Origin: Ardenticatenaceae bacterium
GTDB lineage: Bacteria; Chloroflexota; Anaerolineae; Promineifilales; Promineifilaceae
Length of the DNA: 49,612 nucleotides
Assembly: GCA_030065875.1 (NCBI GenBank)
Contig: JASJCR010000027.1
Coordinates: forward strand, 1 to 49,612
Direction: 5' to 3'
The position numbers and the translations under genes are program-made. The stretch's first letter is position 1; every line of letters begins with the position of its first letter. Below are positions 15,594 to 22,837 of the stretch, piece after piece. The notes beneath the pieces are model-generated. The model was not told where the DNA came from. It searched no databases and saw only the letters and a list, made by a program, of their open reading frames with translations.

Positions 15594-16046
15594 CTATTCG
15601 ATCAACCCTTCCGCCCGGAGAAAACGCTTTACAGCGATCAAAGCGGTCTGGCCAATCCCTTGAAGGGCCAGAAGCGCATCATCGCCTCCTTCTTGATACA
15701 GTTCAAAGACGTCGCCAACCGTAGTTAGATCAGCTTCGCCGAGTGCCTTTTCAGCACGGGTGCCGGCTGAAAAAGCTTCGATTCCCAGTTTGAGGGGAGA
15801 GCGTTCTTCAACCTCTTCTTTTTCACTTTGGCTGGCGATCTCTTCACGACGGCGCAGGCGGCGCATAAAGCGATCAACCTGTCCCTCGGTGTCAACCAAC
15901 CGCTGCTGGCCGGTGAAAAAGGGATGAACTCCGGACCAAATATCCACGATGATCTCCGGCTGGGTTGCCCCAACGGTCATAATGACCTCACCGTTAAAGA
16001 TCACCTTGGCATCCGGATACCATTGTGGATGCGTGTCTTTCTTCAC
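15594..16046 (-). CDS. rpmE: Ribosomal protein bL31 with an RpoA-CTD-like C-terminal domain
   Basis: Residues 1-65 are bL31 of the 50S subunit: KKDTHPQWY, then HPFFTGQQRLVDTEGQVDRF. The zinc Cys residues of the C+ form are absent. The protein is 150 residues, about twice the usual 66-90. After a charged linker, residues 83-150 look like the C-terminal domain of RNA polymerase alpha: IEAFSAGTRAEKALGEADL, TVGD (109-112), and a helix-hairpin-helix segment LQGIGQTALIAVKRFL. That domain binds DNA or protein in RpoA, so its presence on bL31 is odd and could link the ribosome to polymerase or RNA. GTG 16046 is the start; GGAGG lies inside the end of rpmA, two bases separating the genes. Confidence 0.85.
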   Translation of the reverse strand: MKKDTHPQWYPDAKVIFNGEVIMTVGATQPEIIVDIWSGVHPFFTGQQRLVDTEGQVDRFMRRLRRREEIASQSEKEEVEERSPLKLGIEAFSAGTRAEKALGEADLTTVGDVFELYQEGGDDALLALQGIGQTALIAVKRFLRAEGLIE

Positions 16047-16048
16047 GG

Positions 16049-16312
16049 TTATCCCTCCACCTCCAGCGGATAAACGCTGACGTATTTCCGGCCGTGTTTT
16101 TGTTCAAACGTCACGCGGCCTTCAATTTTGGAAAAAATGGTGTAATCGTTACCCAGACCAACATTGTTGCCGGGACGATAGCGTGTACCCCGCTGACGTA
16201 AAATGATGTTGCCAGGAATAACCACTTCACCACCATACTTTTTAATGCCAAGCCGCTTGGAATTACTATCGCGGCCGTTGTTACTTGAGCCTACACCTTT
16301 TTTATGAGCCAT
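16049..16312 (-). CDS. rpmA: 50S ribosomal protein bL27
   Basis: bL27 sits near the peptidyl-transferase centre. The 87-residue sequence is canonical: [20 protein letters not shown], then [17 protein letters not shown] and [15 protein letters not shown]. The N-terminus starts directly with AHKKG and has no cleavable extension of the Firmicutes type. It lies between rplU and rpmE in the usual L21-L27 order, in a three-gene operon. Confidence 0.97.
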   Translation of the reverse strand: MAHKKGVGSSNNGRDSNSKRLGIKKYGGEVVIPGNIILRQRGTRYRPGNNVGLGNDYTIFSKIEGRVTFEQKHGRKYVSVYPLEVEG

Positions 16313-16333
16313 TTTAACTTACTCCTCGCTGTG

Positions 16334-16648
16334 CTATCCCTGAACAATTTCATCGATCCGCAGACGGGTATACAGTTGGCGATGTCCTTTACGACGACGA
16401 TACCGTTTCTTGGGTTTATATTTCCAGACAAAAATTTTCTTGCCCTTATATTGGTCGACGACAGTGGCTTTTACTTTTGCGCCATCCACAACCGGGGTAC
16501 CCACCTTGACGTTGTCCCCATCTGCAAGCAGAAGAACGTTATCAAGTTCAATTTGATCCCCGACTTCAAGGGCTAGTTTTTCGACTGAAAAAATATGACC
16601 CTCTTCGGCGCGGTACTGCCGTCCGCCACATTCAACAATTGCGTACAC
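16334..16648 (-). CDS. rplU: 50S ribosomal protein bL21
   Basis: bL21 binds 23S rRNA in the large subunit. The 104-residue protein has YAIVECGGRQYRAEEG, the conserved acidic middle, KKIFVWKYKPKKRYRRRKGH and QLYTRLRIDEI, all typical. GTG 16648 is preferred because GGAGG stands five bases before it. TTG 16660 overlaps that ribosome site. Two hairpins in the leader (16667-16726) suggest autogenous or attenuation control. Confidence 0.95.
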   Translation of the reverse strand: MYAIVECGGRQYRAEEGHIFSVEKLALEVGDQIELDNVLLLADGDNVKVGTPVVDGAKVKATVVDQYKGKKIFVWKYKPKKRYRRRKGHRQLYTRLRIDEIVQG

Positions 16649-16659
16649 AGTAACCTCCA

Positions 16660-16726
16660 AAAATAAACCGACACCTCTAGTGTCGGTCGGTTAAGTTTTT
16701 AAATTGGTGGTGCGGATCACCAATTT
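16660..16726 (-). promoter_or_regulatory. Structured leader of the rplU operon
   Basis: Read on the minus strand, AAATTGGTG (16726-16718) pairs with CACCAATTT (16709-16701). Then ACCGACAC (16687-16680) pairs with GTGTCGGT (16674-16667), followed by TTTATTTTT just before GGAGG. The second hairpin plus T-run looks like an intrinsic terminator placed ahead of the start codon, as in attenuated ribosomal-protein leaders. Confidence 0.6.
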
Positions 16727-16768
16727 GTGCGACTGACAATTATAGACGGGGTTAGAGGGAAAGTCAAC

Positions 16769-16899
16769 AGTGGGTGATGGGAATTGGGTGATAGGTGATG
16801 GGTGCTGGTTAACCTTCACGGGCTGCTCGATCCACACCGGCCGAGCAACAGCTTTCACCCTCCACCCATTACCCATCACCTAACACCTATCACCTAATA
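16769..16899. repeat. Inverted pair of heptad arrays
   Basis: G-rich units (GGGTGAT, GGGTGAT, AGGTGAT, GGGTGCT within 16769-16807) are matched by C-rich complements at 16858-16896 (CCACCCATTACCCATC, ACCTAACACCTATCACC). The arms can pair around a GC-rich middle in the divergent bL21/sigma region. Confidence 0.7.
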
Positions 16900-16926
16900 A
16901 AGGGTGTCCCCACACGCAGTCAATGG

Positions 16927-16932
16927 TAAAAT
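16927..16932 (+). promoter_or_regulatory. -10-like box next to the sigma-factor start
   Basis: TAAAAT lies seven bases before ATG 16940. If used, transcription would start at or by the AUG, giving a leaderless mRNA. There is no Shine-Dalgarno sequence, which fits. No -35 of normal type is visible. Confidence 0.4.
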
Positions 16933-16939
16933 CTAGCGT

Positions 16940-17563
16940 ATGGCTCAATACATGAATGATGAATGGGTTGATCTTCTCAGCGGGGAACCGGATGATGAGG
17001 CTTTAGAGACGCTGCGCGCGCTGCTGGTTCGCGGGTTGCGCTACACGCTTTCCAGCCGCGTAAACAGCAATCTGGATGCCCTGGTAGAGGACTTTACGCA
17101 GGAAGCGCTGTTAAAAATTCTCGATAAGCTCGACAGCTTCCGCGGCGAGAGTCAATTTACCACGTGGGCGCAGAAAATTGCCGTGCGGGTTGCCCTGACT
17201 GAGCTGCGGCGCAAACGATGGAAAGACACTTCACTGGATGCCCTGACCACTTCGGCCGATGGGACCTCAATTTTGGAACCGGCTATTTTGTCTGATCCTG
17301 GCCCCACCCCTGAGGATCAAACATCTCAGCAGGGGATGATCCACCTTGTACAGAAGATGATCGCCGAAGAGTTAACCGAACGGCAGAGGCAGGCGATCGT
17401 AGCGGTCATGCTGCAGGGCAAGCCGATGGATGTCGTGGCGACAGAATTGAACACCAACCGCAATGCGCTCTACAAGCTGATCCACGACGCCCGCTTGCGT
17501 TTGAAGCGCAAGCTGTCGGAGGCCGGCATTACCGCCGATGAGGTACTGGCCACGTTTGGGTAA
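16940..17563 (+). CDS. ECF-type RNA polymerase sigma factor
   Basis: This 207-residue ECF sigma-70 protein redirects RNA polymerase to a small regulon. Region 2 is seen as LVEDFTQEALLKILDKLDSF with the -10-recognising FTTWAQKIAVRVALTELRRK. Region 4 (LTERQRQAIVAVMLQGKPMD, then VATELNTNRNALYKLIHDAR) holds the -35-reading helix-turn-helix. The gene 81 bases downstream encodes a ZAS-like anti-sigma candidate, the usual arrangement. The regulon and signal are unknown. Confidence 0.92.
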   Translation: MAQYMNDEWVDLLSGEPDDEALETLRALLVRGLRYTLSSRVNSNLDALVEDFTQEALLKILDKLDSFRGESQFTTWAQKIAVRVALTELRRKRWKDTSLDALTTSADGTSILEPAILSDPGPTPEDQTSQQGMIHLVQKMIAEELTERQRQAIVAVMLQGKPMDVVATELNTNRNALYKLIHDARLRLKRKLSEAGITADEVLATFG

Positions 17564-17644
17564 AACAGGGAAAATGACTATCCCATATTTAAGGTAAGAG
17601 TTGCTCGAACCACACCGTCTATGGTGGAGATAGGACAAAATCGC

Positions 17645-17947
17645 ATGAGCAAATTTATTCAATCAGTCAAGCAATTAATCGCCCGTATTTTGGGTCAATC
17701 CTCTAACACTGAAGATCAAAAAGTGGAACTCGTCAAAGGTTTGATGGGTGCGCTTGAATTAACCCAGGAGGTTGAGCTGGGATGTGATGAAGTGTTTGAA
17801 GTCATTGACAAATATGCTGAAGCGGTCGTGCAAGGTGTTGACACCAGGGAGTTAATGCCGCTGGTGTATCATCACATCGAGATGTGTGGGGAGTGCCGTG
17901 AGGAGTTGGAAATGCTCCTGGAAATGATTGAGCTAGAAGCCGCGTAA
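17645..17947 (+). CDS. Putative zinc-binding anti-sigma factor
   Basis: The 100-residue helical protein ends with HHIEMCGECREELEML, the HxxxCxxC motif of zinc-binding anti-sigma (ZAS) domains, which hold a cognate ECF sigma inactive. It has no membrane segment, so it would be a cytoplasmic anti-sigma. It lies directly after the ECF sigma gene, supporting a pair. ATG 17621 also opens the frame, but 17645 fits AGGA at 17632-17635 better. The motif order matches ZAS proteins, but the overall similarity is short. Confidence 0.7.
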   Translation: MSKFIQSVKQLIARILGQSSNTEDQKVELVKGLMGALELTQEVELGCDEVFEVIDKYAEAVVQGVDTRELMPLVYHHIEMCGECREELEMLLEMIELEAA

Positions 17948-17956
17948 GCGTATCCC

Positions 17957-18008
17957 ACATATCCCACATTTATCCCACATTTTTTTGTGGGATAAATGTG
18001 GGATATGT
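17957..18008. terminator. 23-bp perfect hairpin, bidirectional terminator
   Basis: Bases 17957-17979 pair perfectly with 17986-18008 around a loop of six T. The left arm holds the word ATCCCACAT repeated. The right arm ends exactly where the stop codon of the convergent regulator gene begins (18009). TTTATTTC follows on the plus strand. Confidence 0.85.
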
Positions 18009-19370
18009 TTATTTCAATATGTAGTGAGTCCCTTTTTTAGAGCCTATTTTTAGTAAAGCACCCCGTTCAACCAAATCAGCCAAATCTCGACGCAGCGTTT
18101 CTGGGCTGACGTCCGAGCAAATTCGGCGGTATTCACTGTTGGAAATCGACCCGTTTTCACGAACATAAGCCAGCGCGCGCGCCTGACGCTCATTCATGTT
18201 TTTGGTCCATTTTGGGGGCTGCGTTTTCCCACTTTTCTTATTGTATAAGGTGACGGTAAAGGCGTACCCCGTATCTTTGAACTGAGGCGGATCGTGACCG
18301 GCCTGAACCATCTGATCGTACATCATGTCGATGCCCAGCCCGAGTTCTTCGATATAGCCCCATTGAAATAGCCCGTTAACCAGGCGCGGATTGCGGGAAA
18401 AATGTTCTTCGATCAGGTTATCAAGCGTCATGTAGCCGGGCAGCCCACCAGGGCTGATGATTTCCAGCCGGTTGGCGTACATGCGCACTTCGATTCGCCG
18501 GCCGCGCAGTCGATAATCCCGATGGCAGACGGAATTAATGACCGCTTCACGCACGGCCAGCGGAGGATACTCCGTCACTTCAGTCCGTTTGAGGGTATTG
18601 ACCATTGCCCCCACGCGCATTTCTTCCCACACGATATTCCACAGCCTTTCCACAATCCGCGGCAGGGGACCCTTAATTTCATCTCGGCGGCCGTAGCCGG
18701 CCAGCCCCTCATCAATTTTGGGGTCTTCGTGTGGAAAACGCACAAAAACCGCCCCGCTTTGTGGGAAAAAAGCCTGCGGATTTTTGCCAAACAGCAAAAT
18801 ACCGGCCACGGTTGGCTGACCATCGACATTCACGGCCCCAATTTCAAACAGCAGTTCAGCTCGTGACGAAACGGCCGAAGCCCCTCGCTCCTCCCGCTTG
18901 GCTAAATACTCTTGGATAATCGCCTGATCAAAATCATCGATGGTGGCTCCGGCCACCGTATCCTCTTCAAAATCACCCACGGTACGGCCGGAGGCCAGCT
19001 GGGTGACTTCGTCGCCACGAAGCGGCCGATTAATCATCCCGCTGCGCACCAGGACCCGGCCGTCATCCAGCGTATGCAGCTGATGGCTGCGTCGGACGCG
19101 AACCCCGATTAGCTGTCCCTGTTCAACCGGTATCGTCTGCCATTCACCCATGACCGGCGGTTGACACATGACGATTGCCTGCTGCAGGGCATACTCTGCA
19201 TCTTCGGGAATCACCTCATCCACCAATCGCCCCTCAGCATCCAGCCCGAGCACAATTAACCCCCCGGAGCTGTTGGCCAGGGCAACCAAACTTTCAGCCA
19301 GTGGCTCAATATCGGCATATGGTAAAAAAGCGAGCTGTTGGCCCGGTTTTTTGTCGCGTAGCGGTCGCAT
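18009..19370 (-). CDS. AlbA_2/Schlafen-type ATP-binding putative transcriptional regulator
   Basis: The 453-residue protein belongs to the widespread family with an N-terminal AlbA_2 (Schlafen AlbA) domain (SLVALANSSGGLIVLGLDAEG, and VLVRSGMINRPL near residues 115-126). A RecG-like/HATPase_c_4 part follows, with YPPLAVREAVINSVCHRDY and RIEVRMYANRLEIISPGGLPG. A C-terminal winged helix comes last (NERQARALAYVRENG, then NSEYRRICSDVSPETLRRDL), of DeoR-like appearance. Such proteins are thought to be regulators or defence-related nucleic-acid-binding proteins; the target is unknown. TTG 19397 is an earlier possible start; ATG 19370 is used here. A perfect 15-copy heptad array lies 39 bases upstream of the start. 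Confidence 0.82.
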   Translation of the reverse strand: MRPLRDKKPGQQLAFLPYADIEPLAESLVALANSSGGLIVLGLDAEGRLVDEVIPEDAEYALQQAIVMCQPPVMGEWQTIPVEQGQLIGVRVRRSHQLHTLDDGRVLVRSGMINRPLRGDEVTQLASGRTVGDFEEDTVAGATIDDFDQAIIQEYLAKREERGASAVSSRAELLFEIGAVNVDGQPTVAGILLFGKNPQAFFPQSGAVFVRFPHEDPKIDEGLAGYGRRDEIKGPLPRIVERLWNIVWEEMRVGAMVNTLKRTEVTEYPPLAVREAVINSVCHRDYRLRGRRIEVRMYANRLEIISPGGLPGYMTLDNLIEEHFSRNPRLVNGLFQWGYIEELGLGIDMMYDQMVQAGHDPPQFKDTGYAFTVTLYNKKSGKTQPPKWTKNMNERQARALAYVRENGSISNSEYRRICSDVSPETLRRDLADLVERGALLKIGSKKGTHYILK

Positions 19371-19409
19371 GAGGGATAGTTTAACAGGGAATATCAAAAA
19401 AGGTCAATT

Positions 19410-19514
19410 GGGTGATGGGTGATGGGTGATGGGTGATGGGTGATGGGTGATGGGTGATGGGTGATGGGTGATGGGTGATGGGTGATGGGTGATGGGTGAT
19501 GGGTGATGGGTGAT
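19410..19514. repeat. Perfect tandem array (GGGTGAT)15
   Basis: Fifteen identical seven-base units without a single mismatch. It is the longest and purest of the window's heptad arrays, which suggests recent expansion by slippage. It lies just upstream of the AlbA_2 regulator start. Confidence 0.97.
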
Positions 19515-19537
19515 GCCACAGCATAAACTCCTCTTCT

Positions 19538-19585
19538 GCCTTGTCAAGTCCCAATCGCGATCAGTTTACTTCGGACTTTGGATCT
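19538..19585. repeat. Segment repeated downstream of ilvE (copy 1)
   Basis: GCCTTGTCAAGTCCCAAT followed by TTTACTTCGGACTTTGGATC matches 21113-21160 (GCCTGTCAAGTCCCAAT, TTTACTTAGGACTTTCATC). Both copies directly follow a heptad array, and they flank ilvE in direct orientation. Confidence 0.7.
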
Positions 19586-19699
19586 TCAGCTCAGTACGCT
19601 TTTGTCCTATCAACTCAACGGCGATTGTGCAGTGACAGCCACCATCATTTTTTGGTACACTAAAAACGGCATCTCATCATATTGATGAGTGTGTTTAAC

Positions 19700-19905
19700 T
19701 TGGAATTTATTGGTTGTTGGTTTATTAGTATATTGGTTTATTAGTCATTGGTTATTTATTAGTTTGGAAGGGTGTGATACGTAAAAATTGAAGGTGTAAA
19801 ACGATATCTTGATCCACAATATTTGGTCGTTGATTACACCAATAAACTAATAACCAATAATCCAATACACCAATATACAAATAAACTAATAAACCAATCC
19901 ACTAC
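19700..19905. repeat. Inverted pair of degenerate heptad arrays upstream of ilvE
   Basis: TTGGTTG, TTGGTTT, ATTAGTA, TATTGGT (about 19706-19765) face their complements ACCAATA, AACTAAT, AACCAAT, AATCCAA (about 19838-19905). The long imperfect hairpin could form in the ilvE leader, ending about 25 bases before the start codon. Confidence 0.7.
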
Positions 19906-19934
19906 AAAAAAAATCCCAAAAAGAGGTTTTGAAA

Positions 19935-21005
19935 ATGGATATCAAAATCGAACAATTAACTACCGAGCAAACCAAACCGGTCCCAACAGAATTCCAATTC
20001 GGCCGGACGTTTAGCAATCGCATGTATACCTGCCACTATGATCCGGACAAAGGTTGGTATGACCCAAAAATCGGGCCGTATCGCCCGCTGGTGCTCGATC
20101 CGGCGACATCGGTCTTCCATTACTCACAGGAAATTTTTGAAGGGTTAAAGGCGTACAAACGGCCGGATGGCCACATCAACCTCTTCCGTCCGTGGGAAAA
20201 TGCGGCCCGCTTTAATCGCTCGGCCGAACGCATGAGCATGAAAACCGTTGATGCGGAAGAGCACGTGCAGGCGATCGCCAGTCTGGTTGAGCTCGAACAC
20301 GAGTGGATTCCTTCGGGTGATGGAACCTCACTCTATATTCGGCCGGCCATGATCGCCACCGATCCATTTTTGGGGGTGGCAGCCAGCAAAACTTATCTTC
20401 ACTACATTATCGTAGGGCCGGTGGGCAATTATTACGCTGAGGGAATGGCCCCGGTCGGGGTGTTAATCTCCGACGATTATCGCCGCGCGGTTCGAGGGGG
20501 AACCGGAGCCGCAAAAACCGGTGGCAATTATTCGGCCAGCCTCATCGCTTCCGAGAAAGCGAAAGAAAAGGGATATACCCAGGTGCTGTGGCTAGATGCC
20601 ATCCACGGGAAGTTTGTTGAAGAGGTAGGCACCATGAATATCATGTTTGTCTATGAAGGGGAAAAAATTGTCACCCCCAAATTAACCGGCAGCATCCTGC
20701 CCGGCGTCACTCGAGACTCGCTGCTGACCCTGGCCCCCGATCTCGGATATGAAGTCAGCGAAGAAGAGATTGAGGTTGACCAAATGCTGGCCGATGTGAA
20801 GTCGGGCAAAATCACCGAGGTATTTGGCTGTGGCACCGCAGTAGTTGTTTCACCGGTTGGTTGGTTTGGCTATCGCGGTGAGAATGTTGATGTCAATCAC
20901 CGCAAAATGGGGCCGATCTCCCAACACCTCTATGATGCTCTCACCGATATTCAGTTCGGCCGCGCAAAAGACCCATATGGGTGGACGATGAAGATAGAAG
21001 TTTAA
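19935..21005 (+). CDS. ilvE: Branched-chain amino-acid aminotransferase
   Basis: This PLP-dependent class IV aminotransferase carries out the last step of Ile, Leu and Val synthesis. The 356-residue protein shows FGRTFSNRMYTCHYD, FHYSQEIFEGLKAY, the PLP lysine at K194 in AAKTGGNYSASL, and VEEVGTMNIMFV. It also has TGSILPGVTRDSLL, the BCAT signature set of the long (eukaryote-like BCAT2) subfamily. AAGAGG (19921-19926) fixes ATG 19935 over TTG 19929. The stop codon is immediately followed by a 12-copy heptad array. It is flanked by arrays and direct repeats, with no other Ile/Val gene nearby. Confidence 0.95.
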   Translation: MDIKIEQLTTEQTKPVPTEFQFGRTFSNRMYTCHYDPDKGWYDPKIGPYRPLVLDPATSVFHYSQEIFEGLKAYKRPDGHINLFRPWENAARFNRSAERMSMKTVDAEEHVQAIASLVELEHEWIPSGDGTSLYIRPAMIATDPFLGVAASKTYLHYIIVGPVGNYYAEGMAPVGVLISDDYRRAVRGGTGAAKTGGNYSASLIASEKAKEKGYTQVLWLDAIHGKFVEEVGTMNIMFVYEGEKIVTPKLTGSILPGVTRDSLLTLAPDLGYEVSEEEIEVDQMLADVKSGKITEVFGCGTAVVVSPVGWFGYRGENVDVNHRKMGPISQHLYDALTDIQFGRAKDPYGWTMKIEV

Positions 21006-21093
21006 AGTCCTGAGTCCTGAGTCCTGAGTCCTGAGTCCTGAGTCCTGAGTCCTGAGTCCTGAGTCCTGAGTCCTGAGTCCTGAGTCCTGAGTC
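21006..21093. repeat. Perfect tandem array (AGTCCTG)12.5
   Basis: Twelve identical heptamers and a partial thirteenth begin at the very base after the ilvE stop codon. On the minus strand it gives an artefactual open frame of repeated peptides. Degenerate relatives (TTAGGAC, TTAGGAC) continue to about 21195. Confidence 0.97.
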
Positions 21094-21112
21094 AGGTTAA
21101 GCCCCACCTGAT

Positions 21113-21160
21113 GCCTGTCAAGTCCCAATATGATTTATTTTACTTAGGACTTTCATCTTA
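21113..21160. repeat. Segment repeated upstream of ilvE (copy 2)
   Basis: Matches 19538-19585 in direct orientation, with several substitutions and one indel. It follows the (AGTCCTG) array as copy 1 follows the (GGGTGAT) array. Confidence 0.7.
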
Positions 21161-21256
21161 GGACTTAGGACTTTTTCTTGGGACTTAGGACTTTTTTCGT
21201 CACAAATCAATTAGCATCCCTTGGCAGGGGGTTTCCTCAATAGTATAGTAACTCCC

Positions 21257-22636
21257 ATGCAGGAAACCTCCCGTCATCAGGTGACCTTTAGCGGCTGGCG
21301 CCTGGCCCAATTAAGCAGTTTTCGCATCGGTTCCGCGATGGTAGAGATCTTAGCTACCAGTATTTGGAATCGGATCATGATTACCACTTTGGGTTTGCCG
21401 GCCACGGCCGTTGGTTTCCTGCTAGCCCTGCGCTATTTTTTATCCCCGCTCAGCGTGTGGGTGGGCCACCGCTCCGACACCGTTTCATTTTTAGGTTTTT
21501 ATCGCACCAGCTATATTTGGCTCGGCCGGTTTTTGACCGTGCTCTCTCTGCCGTTCTTGGGATGGAGCGTGATTTTGCTTGAGGCTGATCGCGGGAGTCC
21601 GCTGGGGTGGGGGGTCGCTGTTTTTTGCTTCATTCTGTACGCCATCGGCTCCGTGTTATCGGGCAGCCCTTATCTGGCGCTGGTGCGCGATTCCGCCCCT
21701 AGAGAGAAGCAGGGTCTCTCCATTAGCATCACGGAAACGGTGTTTATCGTTTTTATAGCCACGGCCGCCATCGGGTTTTCCGTCTGGATGAATGAGTACA
21801 ATCAGGCGATTTTTTGGCAGATGATCATCGCCTGTATGACTGCCGGCGGCTTTTTCTGGTTTTTGGGGGTTTTAGGAGTTGAAAATGCGAGTATACCCCC
21901 GGCCGTACGGCGGACTGAGCTGATGCAAAAAGCGCGGCAGCGCGCTACCTGGGAAACATTTCGCCAAATTTGGGGAGACCAAAGAACACGCCTCTTTTTC
22001 TTTTTCCTCTCCCTGTCAACCCTCTCCGCGTGGTCACAGGATACGATTCTCGAGCCTTTTGGGGCGGAAGTGCTAAATTTGCCTATTGATATTACCACCC
22101 GCTTTACCGGTTACTGGCAGCTGGCAACCGTTGTGACGCTGATCGGCGGGGCCTTTTTATGGCGCAAGCGACGGCCGGAAAAACAAACCGGCATTACCAG
22201 CTGGGGCCTCATCGGGATGGGTTGCGGGATGCTTCTCATTTCCCTGGAAGCATTTTTAGCTTATGGGGGTTTAATTACCCTGGCTCTTGTTATTTTTGGG
22301 GCCGGCTTTGGCATTTACACGTTTGGGAGTTTGAGCCTGATGGCGGTGATGGCCACCGATGAAGATGCAGGAGCTTATCTGGGGCTGTGGACCATCTCGA
22401 TTCTGGTCTTCAAAGGGTTGGGCAACTTTTTAGGCGGGTTTCTGCGCGACCTGTTTTTACTTATCCTCAACTTCGACGGCACGGTCAGCTATGGGCTTAC
22501 CTTTGGTCTAGCAGCGTTTGGCTTATTTGGATCGGTTTATATCTTGTCTCGCCTCGATGTTTGGGGGTTTGCACAAGAGGTCGGACGGGTTGACGTTGAA
22601 GCCACAGAGGGACAAACGGCGGCCGTTGAGGTTTAA
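21257..22636 (+). CDS. PucC/BCD-family MFS transporter
   Basis: The 459-residue membrane protein has about twelve hydrophobic segments. Near the N-terminus it has the block RIGSAMVEILATSIWNRIM, LGLPATAVGFLLAL, then VGHRSDTVSFLGFYRTSYIW. This is diagnostic for the PucC/LhaA (BCD) branch of the major facilitator superfamily. In phototrophs these proteins help assemble light-harvesting complexes or move bacteriochlorophyll. No photosynthesis gene is visible here, so the substrate may differ. ATG 21257 is chosen over TTG 21221, which lies in poor context. The last about 20 residues are hydrophilic. Confidence 0.8.
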   Translation: MQETSRHQVTFSGWRLAQLSSFRIGSAMVEILATSIWNRIMITTLGLPATAVGFLLALRYFLSPLSVWVGHRSDTVSFLGFYRTSYIWLGRFLTVLSLPFLGWSVILLEADRGSPLGWGVAVFCFILYAIGSVLSGSPYLALVRDSAPREKQGLSISITETVFIVFIATAAIGFSVWMNEYNQAIFWQMIIACMTAGGFFWFLGVLGVENASIPPAVRRTELMQKARQRATWETFRQIWGDQRTRLFFFFLSLSTLSAWSQDTILEPFGAEVLNLPIDITTRFTGYWQLATVVTLIGGAFLWRKRRPEKQTGITSWGLIGMGCGMLLISLEAFLAYGGLITLALVIFGAGFGIYTFGSLSLMAVMATDEDAGAYLGLWTISILVFKGLGNFLGGFLRDLFLLILNFDGTVSYGLTFGLAAFGLFGSVYILSRLDVWGFAQEVGRVDVEATEGQTAAVEV

Positions 22637-22740
22637 TTGGTGTTTATTCGTAATTTTGTGTATTAGTCTATTGGTGTATTAAGTTCTGTTGACATTTGAT
22701 TCAATAGGATGATCCATCATCAATTTTGCGATATTTTCTA

Positions 22741-22820
22741 TAGCCGTCGATTAAAACCGACGGCTAAAGGGTTGGATTACCATCAGGTCAGACCCTTTAG
22801 CCCCGCATTTTAATGCGGGG
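22741..22820. repeat. Three consecutive hairpins, REP-like cluster
   Basis: TAGCCGTCG/CGACGGCTA (22741-22749/22758-22766), CTAAAGGGT/ACCCTTTAG (22764-22772/22792-22800) and CCCCGCATT/AATGCGGGG (22801-22809/22812-22820) are all perfect 9-bp stems. The first two share bases, so they compete. The cluster lies between the convergent PucC and VOC genes. It resembles compound REP/BIME elements, and may also end transcription from both sides. Confidence 0.75.
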
Positions 22821-22837
22821 GTGAAGAAATTTCTCAA

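Larger units (their letters stand above)
19371..19699. other. Gene-free region between the divergent AlbA_2 and ilvE genes
   Basis: This stretch contains the perfect heptad array (19410-19514), one copy of a segment repeated after ilvE (19538-19585), and AT-rich DNA with ATCTCATCATATTGATGAG (19671-19689), a short palindrome. I see no coding frame of normal character. Confidence 0.6.

Noticed and set aside
19410..19514. CRISPR array
   Set aside because: The units are seven bases with no spacers, and there are no cas genes.
20850..21128. Minus-strand frame with repeated DSGLRTQ
   Set aside because: It is an artefact of the (AGTCCTG)12 array and the ilvE antisense strand.
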